Positions 5,852 through 11,682 of a stretch of DNA of 11,682 bases are shown here, piece by piece. The notes beneath the pieces were generated by a model that was not told the origin of the DNA, did no database searches, and saw only the letters and a list, made by a program, of their open reading frames with translations. The DNA lies in the NCBI GenBank assembly GCA_910585065.1, contig CAJUCG010000094.1, positions 1-11,682 of the forward strand, given 5' to 3'. Origin of the DNA: an uncultured Lachnospiraceae bacterium. GTDB taxonomy: Bacteria > Bacillota > Clostridia > Lachnospirales > Lachnospiraceae. The position numbers and the translations under genes were made by a program. Position 1 is the stretch's first letter; every line of letters starts with the position of its first letter.

Positions 5852-6772
5852 TTATGGAATTGTCGTTACATCCAAAAACATCTTCTCAAGGCTGCCCTCC
5901 TCGCGGTAAAATGAGGTGATCTGCGCCCCGTGTGCAACTAGAGCGGAAAGCAGTGCTGCTGCCTCCTGTTGTGTCCCATCATAGGGGAAGGAAATGCTTG
6001 TGCCGCTGCTCGCAATATTTTTCACATGAGGATCGGATTTTAAAAGCTGCACTGCCTCCTCCGGAAAGGAGAGACAATGCAGGATATAGGGATTTTTCTC
6101 CTGCTGCTTACACAAAAGTGTCGGAACATCCCCCTGCATCACCAGCCGCCCTTTTGAGATCACCCCGATACTCGTACACATTTCTGCCAACTCATTCAAA
6201 TTATGCGAGCTAATCAGAATGGTCTTTCCGTCCGCACACAATTCTTGCAGCAATTCTTTTAACTGCATACGATAGCGCGGCTCCATGCCCGATGCTGGCT
6301 CATCCAAGATCAGCAGATCCGGATTGTTGACCAATGCGCGCGCCACACAGAGTTTTTGCTTCATCCCCCGGCTCATACTATCCACCATCTCGTCCCGCCA
6401 CTGTGTCATGCCGAGCATCTCTAAAAGCTGTTCTGTACGCCGCCTTGCCTCCCGCCCATCCATACCGTATAAAGATGCAAAAAATTCCAGATATTCCTGT
6501 ATTCTCAGATCATCATAAACGCCGAAAAAATCAGGAACATACCCAATCTTCTCCCGAATCTGGTTGGTATTTCCAGAGAGCAGACGGTTGGCAATCATCA
6601 CTTCCCCGGAGTCCGCGCACATCAACCCGGCAATAATCTTCATCGTCGTTGTCTTTCCCGCGCCGTTTGGACCCACAAAACCGAAGAGTTCGCCGGGGGC
6701 AATCTCCATGGTAAGCCCGCGCAGTGCCTGATAATTTCCATATGATTTTCTTAAATTCCGTATTCTTACCAT
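5852..6772 (-). CDS. ABC transporter ATP-binding protein
   Basis: The 306-residue cytoplasmic ATPase powers the adjacent permease. Visible motifs are Walker A GPNGAGKTT (34-42), signature SMSRGMKQK (132-140, a variant of LSGGQ), Walker B LLILDEP (153-159) with the catalytic glutamate E158, D-loop SGMEP, and the switch histidine H190. The Q-loop position reads GYVPDFFGVYDD, with Asp in place of Gln; this variant is common in NatA-like ATPases and does not imply loss of activity. The C-terminal 90 residues form the accessory region found in this subfamily. I chose the ATG at 6772 because GAGAGG stands 6 nt upstream; the TTG two codons earlier has no room for a binding site. It starts 25 nt after the preceding gene, fitting one operon. 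Confidence 0.93.
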   Translation of the reverse strand: MVRIRNLRKSYGNYQALRGLTMEIAPGELFGFVGPNGAGKTTTMKIIAGLMCADSGEVMIANRLLSGNTNQIREKIGYVPDFFGVYDDLRIQEYLEFFASLYGMDGREARRRTEQLLEMLGMTQWRDEMVDSMSRGMKQKLCVARALVNNPDLLILDEPASGMEPRYRMQLKELLQELCADGKTILISSHNLNELAEMCTSIGVISKGRLVMQGDVPTLLCKQQEKNPYILHCLSFPEEAVQLLKSDPHVKNIASSGTSISFPYDGTQQEAAALLSALVAHGAQITSFYREEGSLEKMFLDVTTIP

Positions 6773-6797
6773 GAGCAACCTCTCTTTTTTTTACAAT

Positions 6798-9008
6798 CTA
6801 TTCCACCTCATCTTCCACCCCCCAGACAAAAACTTGGATTCCATTGCTGCCTGGATTATCTACTATCGCCCCAAGAAGCCCGCTTTCCTCCTCTTTTGGC
6901 AATGCCAAAATATAAGTTTCCTCTTTATTTTCTATCACATATTCATAATATAATTGATTTAACATATTATACTCTATATAATTTCTCTCATTGGATGCAT
7001 CAAACATTAACAAATAAAAATCCACCCCGTAATAGTCTTCCTCATCCTCCTTTACAATTTGTCTGCAATGTTCTAGTAAAATTTCCTCGCCCGCCCTGAT
7101 CTCGCTCACACGCACAGCAAAAAACGGACTGCAAATATAAACTTCCCGAAAATCCTGGGCTGTCGTATTTTTGATTGTCCCAGCTACAATCTTATCCTTG
7201 GCAGTAATCTTAACCGAGAGTTTCCCCTCCTCCTTTTGTACCTGTCCCCACGCGTAAAATGAGGTGTTGGAAAATGCCCGGATCGTGTCCAGACAAAGCT
7301 TTGTTCCCTCCGGCAGAGCGCAGACTGCCGCCCGGTATTCCCTTGCTCTTGTAACATTTTCCTGCGGAAGATAATCATCTATCCAGCCTACCTCATATGC
7401 CCGAAATCTTGTCTCAGCAAGACGCACATTTGCTCCTCTCTCAAGCATAATTTCTGTCCCCTCATTAGTCGGTGCCGACAAGGAAAAGTACACGGATTCC
7501 CGGTTTTTTGTGTAATCCATAATATCAATATAAGTACAGTACGGCTGCGTGATCCTTGTCTGGCTCCCTGTGATATACACCGCTCCCATCACCGTAAAGG
7601 AAAGCAGGGGCAGAACTCCCCAGAGATATTTTGTTTTCTCAAAATGCCGCAGCAGCAAAAATACTGCCGGGATCAAAACAAGAATATAACCGAACAAAAT
7701 CAAGATATAGGGAAAGACGGAAATTCCATCATTGCCCGCCCGGATATCGGGCAGCTGTGTATAGAGGCTGTAATTTGAATACCCATACATATCATTGTTC
7801 ATCCGATCTATCTGTATCTGCGTTAAATGCTCCAAGACCATCTCGACCATGCGATAATAAAATAGCGGATAAGTCTTTGCAGGAGATACCGTGATCGGGA
7901 CCGCAAAGACCAGCACATTTCCCCTGCCCACATGGTAACACCTAAGGATTTCTGCTCCCCTCTCCTGCCAGAGAACCTCATATGAAGCGTCGGAATTCCA
8001 CCAGTGTTTTTCCGTCTCCACCCGCCTTACAGGTAAGCTAACTGCCCTGTCCGAAAGATCGTTTACCGATTGCCCTCCGGTCATCGAACCACCGATATAA
8101 CAGGCGCGCGCTTCTTTTCCGTACTGCTTTTTTATCTCCTCATTCGTCGCAAGCACATTCTCCCTCGTTGCCTCGTAATTGCCGATATGCAGCACAAGCT
8201 CCTGCAAAACTTCTTTTTCCTGCAAGCCAAAATTTAACATCTCCTCCTCTGCCTCCACAGAACCTGCACCAACGACCAGGGTTTTCCCACCTCTAACCCA
8301 TTCCTTTAAACTGGCTGACGCACTCTCCTTCTCTGTGAACTCAATGGCTTCTTTCTCCTCTAATTTTGCCAGAGCGGCTTCGTCAGTTACAATAATTTCC
8401 AGTGCGTCCATCGCCTGTGCGCCACACGCCATCTCCGATTCAGAAATTTCTACTAGCTGGTTTCCAAAGGAGGCAAAATGCTGATACATCTCCTCTCCCT
8501 GATCCTGGTCAAAGACTGCCGTCATCTCATACATCCCGTAATTTACGGTTTCTATTGGAACCGTCTGCTCTAAGAGGACTTCGCCTTCCTCGTTGGTCAG
8601 GGTCAGATAGAGTCCTGCAGTCATCAAATTCATCGGCAAAAGCATCTGACAAGAAATACTTTCCCCGGCAGCAAGGGCTTCGATCTGATGCTGATAAAGC
8701 ACATGATTGCCCCCCTCATTCTGCATTAGCACATTCACATACCCGCGAAATTCTCTCGTCCGCGCTGTCACATTAAGACGGAGTGCAAAATCTCTATTTG
8801 CGCGCAATACAATTTTATTCTCATCCTTTTCGGATTCTTCCTGGTAGGAGAACGTCGCACTCAAAACAAATTCCTCACTCTCCCAGGACTCCTGCCGCTC
8901 TTTTGCTGATAATGGTGCGCGCTCCCAGAGCAGAAAAAAAAGCACGCACCAGATGATACATATTTGAATCTTTCCCATATCCGATTTTTTTCTGGCTATC
9001 TCCTCCAT
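6798..9008 (-). CDS. Large membrane protein with GATase-like outer domain
   Basis: The 736-residue protein begins with a signal anchor (about 13-30, QICIIWCVLFFLLW). A large outer region follows (about 35-430): a beta-rich part, then an alpha/beta part with the pattern of class I glutamine-amidotransferase-like domains used as ABC accessory modules (ALEIIVTDEAA about 200-212, LKEWVRGGKTLVVGAG 234-249, GRGNVLVFAVP 362-371). No catalytic Cys-His-Glu triad is evident. A membrane hairpin (431-454 and 460-481) leads to a second, beta-rich outer domain (482-736). Proteins with this layout are often encoded beside ABC-2 exporters in Gram-positive bacteria; their function is unknown to me. It probably joins the ATPase and permease. 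The ATG at 9008 is chosen because AAGAGG lies 7 nt upstream; a TTG 14 codons earlier is weaker. Confidence 0.72.
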   Translation of the reverse strand: MEEIARKKSDMGKIQICIIWCVLFFLLWERAPLSAKERQESWESEEFVLSATFSYQEESEKDENKIVLRANRDFALRLNVTARTREFRGYVNVLMQNEGGNHVLYQHQIEALAAGESISCQMLLPMNLMTAGLYLTLTNEEGEVLLEQTVPIETVNYGMYEMTAVFDQDQGEEMYQHFASFGNQLVEISESEMACGAQAMDALEIIVTDEAALAKLEEKEAIEFTEKESASASLKEWVRGGKTLVVGAGSVEAEEEMLNFGLQEKEVLQELVLHIGNYEATRENVLATNEEIKKQYGKEARACYIGGSMTGGQSVNDLSDRAVSLPVRRVETEKHWWNSDASYEVLWQERGAEILRCYHVGRGNVLVFAVPITVSPAKTYPLFYYRMVEMVLEHLTQIQIDRMNNDMYGYSNYSLYTQLPDIRAGNDGISVFPYILILFGYILVLIPAVFLLLRHFEKTKYLWGVLPLLSFTVMGAVYITGSQTRITQPYCTYIDIMDYTKNRESVYFSLSAPTNEGTEIMLERGANVRLAETRFRAYEVGWIDDYLPQENVTRAREYRAAVCALPEGTKLCLDTIRAFSNTSFYAWGQVQKEEGKLSVKITAKDKIVAGTIKNTTAQDFREVYICSPFFAVRVSEIRAGEEILLEHCRQIVKEDEEDYYGVDFYLLMFDASNERNYIEYNMLNQLYYEYVIENKEETYILALPKEEESGLLGAIVDNPGSNGIQVFVWGVEDEVE

Positions 9009-9061
9009 GAATTTGCCTCTTTTCCTTATGAAAACCGGTATTTTGCACAACTGACTTTCAA

Positions 9062-9104
9062 TCCCCTCTCCGTTTTCCCCCTCCTCTTTTACTGGGAGAG
9101 GGGA
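9062..9104 (-). repeat. Intercistronic hairpin after the kinase gene
   Basis: TCCCCTCTCC and GGAGAGGGGA are a perfect 10-bp inverted repeat (9062-9071 and 9095-9104) around a 23-nt loop. It spans the kinase stop codon and the first third of the 80-nt gap before the next gene. No T-run follows on the minus strand, so it is unlikely to terminate fully. It may protect the upstream message or set different levels of regulator and transporter. Confidence 0.6.
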
Positions 9105-10318
9105 AGTTCTACAATAAATTCTGTCCCGTTTAGATCACTTCTGACCATTATCGTTCCCTTATGCCGCTCAATAATGTTCTTTGCGATAGCAAGCCCTAAC
9201 CCCGTGCCGCCTGCCTCCTCCGTGCGCGCTGCGTCCACGCGGTAAAAACGCTCAAAAATACGTTCCAGATCCTTTGCTGGGATCACCTCGCCAAAATTGA
9301 CAAAATGAAAACAGACCATCCCCTGCACACTCCCCGACTCCATCAACAGGAAGATTCTCTTGCCATCTTTTCCGTACTTGATCGCATTTCCTAAAAGATT
9401 GGAAAACGCGCGCGCTAGTAAGGTGCCATCCGCTTCCACAATCGCCCGGTCAATCTTTTTTTCGACCACAAGCTCCAAATGATTTTCCGAAATAGAAGGG
9501 TATGCCTCCTCCGTTAGCTGTTCCACCATCTTTACTGCATCGATCGGTGCCAGAGTTAGAGTTAGTTCAGACGAACCATATTTTGTATAATTGAACAGAT
9601 CGTCTGCCAGGCACTGTAAACGCTTTGCTTTGCGATAAGCCACAGAAATATAATGCTGTCTGGTTTCCTCGTTCACATCCTTTTGTGTCACCAGATCAAG
9701 GTATCCGATCACGGAGGTTAGCGGCGTGCGCAGATCATGAGCAATGCTTGTGATCAGGTCATTCTTTGCCCCCTCATTCCTCTTCTCCTCCATCTCAATC
9801 TCCTCAAGTTCCTCCGCCATCGCATTGAAACTTTCAGCGATCTGCGTCAGTTCATTGGATTGGCGCACCGCAATGCGGGCGGAGGACTCCCCCGCGGCAA
9901 ACCTCCGGATTCCGGCGGTAATTTCCGCGAGGTAAGCGGTAAATTTGCGCGTGAACAGCAAAAAATACAGGACAAAGAAAAAAAGTGCAAGAAAGATGGC
10001 AAGCCCCGCAAGTGCCACAAACGTTCCATTTTTTATCCCATGTCCATCCGGCTGGTTTGGCTTCATTTTTATTTCCACCATATTTTCCGCTGCTATAGGC
10101 TTCTCTGTCTCCGTATCCGGACGGCTTAGATATCCCAGATAGTAGTCAAAATCCATTTCCTCTTTTTTTGTCTCGCTCTCCACCAGCACTAACATTCCGT
10201 ACACTGCAAGCCCTAACACAAAGAGCGTGAGCGCGGTAAGTACCATGCTGGCTAAAGTGTAGGCAATCATCTGCAACTGGAAACCGAAATGTGTTTTCTT
10301 TTCTCTCTTAACGTTCAA
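9089..10318 (-). CDS. VanS-like sensor histidine kinase
   Basis: The 409-residue membrane kinase has two transmembrane segments (about 15-46 and 99-123) flanking a short outer loop of about 52 residues. A HAMP linker (120-172) follows, then the dimerisation domain with SIAHDLRTPLTSVIGYLD and phospho-acceptor H194. The ATP-binding domain shows the N box (FSNLLGNAIKYG, 305-316), F box (IFERFYRVD, 354-362) and G box (GGTGLGLAIAKN, 370-381). The small loop suggests sensing within the membrane or with a partner such as the neighbouring ABC genes. The start is TTG, overlapping the regulator stop by 11 bp, with AGGA 7 nt upstream; the next in-frame ATG, 16 codons later, lacks a binding site. All catalytic motifs are intact. 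Confidence 0.94.
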   Translation of the reverse strand: MNVKREKKTHFGFQLQMIAYTLASMVLTALTLFVLGLAVYGMLVLVESETKKEEMDFDYYLGYLSRPDTETEKPIAAENMVEIKMKPNQPDGHGIKNGTFVALAGLAIFLALFFFVLYFLLFTRKFTAYLAEITAGIRRFAAGESSARIAVRQSNELTQIAESFNAMAEELEEIEMEEKRNEGAKNDLITSIAHDLRTPLTSVIGYLDLVTQKDVNEETRQHYISVAYRKAKRLQCLADDLFNYTKYGSSELTLTLAPIDAVKMVEQLTEEAYPSISENHLELVVEKKIDRAIVEADGTLLARAFSNLLGNAIKYGKDGKRIFLLMESGSVQGMVCFHFVNFGEVIPAKDLERIFERFYRVDAARTEEAGGTGLGLAIAKNIIERHKGTIMVRSDLNGTEFIVELPLSQ

Positions 10319-11006
10319 TGCGGTATCCTACCCCCCAGACTGTCTTGATAATCTCCGCATTTTTGGGGTCCATCTCAATCTTTTCCCGAAGTCTGCGGAT
10401 ATGCACCATAACCGTGTTATTTGCCTCATACATCTTCTCATTCCAGACGCGTTCAAAAATTTCGTCCGTCGAAAAGACTTTGCCCGGATTCGATGCCAAA
10501 AGATAGAGAATATCAAATTCAATAGGGGTAAGCTTTACGTCCCTCCCGTAGGAAGTCACGCACCTCGTCTCCCGGTTGATAGTAAGATCCCGCACGCTAA
10601 CTTCCGTCTCAGGACCTTTCTTCGCCCCCGGATTTAAACTGGTATAGCGGCGCAGCTGCGATTTTACGCGCGCCGTCAGCTCCAATGGATTGAACGGCTT
10701 ACTCACATAATCGTCCGCCCCGTTGCCAAGTCCCATAATCTTGTCGAGATCGGAGGATTTTGCACTCAGCATAATAATAGGAATATTACTCTTTTCCCGG
10801 ATGCGCTGGCACAGCGTGATCCCACTCATCCCCGGCATCATAATATCAAGGATCGCAAGCATAATATTCTCTTTCTCCATCACGCGCAGTGCCTCATGCC
10901 CATCGTAGGCTTTAAACACCACAAAACCATCGCCCGCCAAATGGATCTCTACTAGTTCTGCAATCTCTTTATCGTCATCCACAACCAATATACTTACCTG
11001 TTCCAC
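10308..11006 (-). CDS. OmpR/VanR-family response regulator
   Basis: The 232-residue DNA-binding regulator has a receiver domain (about 1-118) with acidic pocket D10-D12, phosphorylation site D54 (LAILDIMMPG), S81 and K103. A C-terminal winged-helix domain follows (about 133-232: LTPIEFDILYLLASNPGKVFS, MVHIRRLREKIE, VWGVGYRIE). The kinase gene overlapping its 3' end is the evident partner. I place the start at the GTG at 11006, because GGGAGG stands 7 nt upstream; an in-frame ATG 12 codons earlier has a weaker site and would add a basic tail foreign to the family. It likely controls its own operon through the TTGTAA repeats upstream. Confidence 0.94.
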   Translation of the reverse strand: MEQVSILVVDDDKEIAELVEIHLAGDGFVVFKAYDGHEALRVMEKENIMLAILDIMMPGMSGITLCQRIREKSNIPIIMLSAKSSDLDKIMGLGNGADDYVSKPFNPLELTARVKSQLRRYTSLNPGAKKGPETEVSVRDLTINRETRCVTSYGRDVKLTPIEFDILYLLASNPGKVFSTDEIFERVWNEKMYEANNTVMVHIRRLREKIEMDPKNAEIIKTVWGVGYRIER

Positions 11007-11054
11007 ATCTTTTCCTCCCTCTCGCTTATTTTGTATCTGCATCCACTTGCAGCA

Positions 11055-11121
11055 AGTATATCATAGCCTTCCCGGTAAAGTCTTTAATATTTTCTTACAA
11101 AACACAAAAGCTTTTTTACAA
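11055..11121 (-). promoter_or_regulatory. Candidate activator-dependent promoter of the TCS operon
   Basis: On the minus strand, TATACT (11060-11055) is a good -10, but the -35 position reads AGACTT or AAGACT, far from consensus. Just upstream are two direct copies of TTGTAA with similar A-rich 3' sides (11121-11116 and 11100-11095), 21 bp apart, two helical turns. With a start near 11048 they lie at about -70 and -50, where an OmpR-family activator would sit. This suggests autoregulation by the response regulator. Confidence 0.45.
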
Positions 11122-11136
11122 CAAAAAACTATACGC

Positions 11137-11171
11137 AAAAAAAGGAACTCCTAAATAGGAATCCCCTTTTT
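11137..11171 (-). terminator. Intrinsic terminator of rnpB
   Basis: On the minus strand, AAAAAGGGGATTCCT pairs with AGGAGTTCCTTTTTT around an ATTT loop, including three G-U pairs, and the 3' arm is the T-run itself. It abuts the 3' end of the RNase P RNA. On the plus strand the wobbles become mismatches, so it works for the minus strand. Confidence 0.88.
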
Positions 11172-11551
11172 GTGAGCAGCACTGTAAGCCGGGTTCTGTA
11201 TCTGATGACCATCTTTCTTGACTGTATGTCGCCATACAGCTCCTCCGCCTTGTAAGCGGAACGCGACCTACCGGGAAACACGACGGGCAGCCGTATTGTT
11301 CCCCCTGCCTTTAGGCATCTTTTGGTCTTGCTTCGAGTGGGGTTTACACAGCCTTTTCTGTTACCAAAAAAGCGGTGGTCTCTTACACCGCCATTCCACC
11401 CTTACCGAAAATTTCCGGCGGTTTCTTTTCTGTTGCACTAGCCTTAGGGTCGCCCCCACCGGACGTTATCCGGCACCCTGCCCTGCGAAGCCCGGACTTT
11501 CCTCACAAAAGAGGGCACCCCCTCCCCTGCGCGGTCATCTGTGCTGCTCAC
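11172..11551 (-). ncRNA. rnpB: RNase P RNA, class A
   Basis: This is the catalytic RNA of ribonuclease P, which removes 5' leaders from tRNA precursors. On the minus strand the conserved blocks appear in order: GAGGAAAGTCCGGGC (11504-11490), AGGGTGGAA and GTAAGAGACCACC in the middle, GCAAGACC (11331-11324), GGTAGGTCGC, and near the 3' end ACAGAACCCGGCTTA (11199-11185). The ends form a perfect 11-bp P1 helix (GTGAGCAGCAC with GTGCTGCTCAC), which defines the limits. The length, about 380 nt, and the overall order fit the ancestral class A. A strong promoter and a terminator flank it, so it is an independent unit. Plus-strand open frames across it are artefacts. Confidence 0.97.
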
Positions 11552-11559
11552 GGTTGTTT

Positions 11560-11588
11560 ATTGTAACATAAGCACTCCCCGTTGTCAA
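11560..11588 (-). promoter_or_regulatory. rnpB promoter
   Basis: On the minus strand, a perfect TTGACA (11588-11583) and TACAAT (11565-11560) are 17 nt apart. The start falls 7-8 nt downstream, at the first bases of the P1 helix. A near-consensus promoter fits a housekeeping RNA. Confidence 0.9.
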
Positions 11589-11615
11589 TTTGCTTTTTTA
11601 TAAGTGATAAAAATT

Positions 11616-11682
11616 TTACCACAAAGACTTTTGTCTTTTATCTTCCTTCATCTCCTTTGCTAACTGCATCAGCCGACTTTTT
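11616..11682 (-). CDS. C-terminal end of an unidentified protein
   Basis: Reading in from the right edge on the minus strand, one frame stays open for 21 codons and ends at TAA (11618-11616). The tail reads KSRLMQLAKEMKEDKRQKSLW, a charged helical sequence typical of a natural C-terminus. The other frames are shorter or less protein-like. The gene cannot be named from so little. A small AAAGAC/GTCTTT hairpin lies over the last codons, and the rnpB promoter begins 28 nt beyond the stop. Confidence 0.5.
   Translation of the reverse strand, partial: KSRLMQLAKEMKEDKRQKSLW

Noticed and set aside
6530..6540. Asp in place of Gln in the ATPase Q-loop (GYVPDFF)
   Set aside because: This variant is usual in NatA-like ATPases, and Walker A, Walker B, signature and switch histidine are intact, so no loss of function is implied.
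9009..9061. Second promoter between the kinase and the large membrane protein
   Set aside because: TTGAAA is present on the minus strand, but no acceptable -10 lies 16-18 nt downstream.
11218..11571. Plus-strand open frames of 117 and 63 codons
   Set aside because: They lie wholly or mostly antisense to the RNase P RNA, whose conserved blocks and P1 helix explain the sequence.
1..11682. CRISPR array, insertion sequence, tRNA or prophage attachment site
   Set aside because: I saw no regularly spaced repeats, transposase or integrase motifs, tRNA cloverleaf ends or target duplications.

Overview
The window looks like chromosomal DNA from a low-to-moderate GC Clostridia, most likely Lachnospiraceae. 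This rests on strong purine-rich Shine-Dalgarno sites, consensus sigma-A promoters, frequent TTG/GTG starts, a class A RNase P RNA, and a VanRS-like two-component system beside ABC exporter genes. The family-level assignment is inference; no species is claimed. Almost everything is on the minus strand, so the genes are read from right to left.

From the right edge: a C-terminal scrap of an unidentified gene (11616-11682), then the RNase P RNA gene rnpB (11172-11551) with its own promoter and an intrinsic terminator. Next is a five-gene block: an OmpR-family response regulator, a histidine kinase overlapping it by 11 bp, a 736-residue membrane-anchored protein with large outer domains, an ABC ATPase and an ABC-2 type permease. 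The spacings suggest one operon, broken only by an 80-nt gap carrying a 10-bp intercistronic hairpin. The simplest reading is that the kinase senses an envelope or extracellular signal and the regulator switches on its own operon through TTGTAA repeats upstream of a promoter with a poor -35. The ATPase, permease and large protein would form an export or envelope-remodelling complex of unknown substrate.

The only plus-strand gene (3992-4840) encodes two AP2-like domains around a degenerate HNH core that has lost its catalytic histidines. It looks like a homing-endonuclease relative kept as a DNA-binding protein. Its terminator lies inside the 3' end of the convergent permease gene. It is divergent from a SleB-type cell-wall hydrolase gene (2315-3505), with a 486-bp intergenic region holding palindromes and repeats.

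The left part holds thrC (threonine synthase) with a clear promoter and a 24-bp stem-loop just after its stop. Beyond about 370 bp with no convincing gene, a strong minus-strand promoter drives a roughly 150-nt folded leader that ends in a Shine-Dalgarno site at the window edge. The gene it serves lies outside the window.

The most interesting items are the folded leader at 1-150, the catalytically dead AP2/HNH protein, the kinase/regulator/transporter block with its large outer-domain protein, and the thrC 3' stem-loop.
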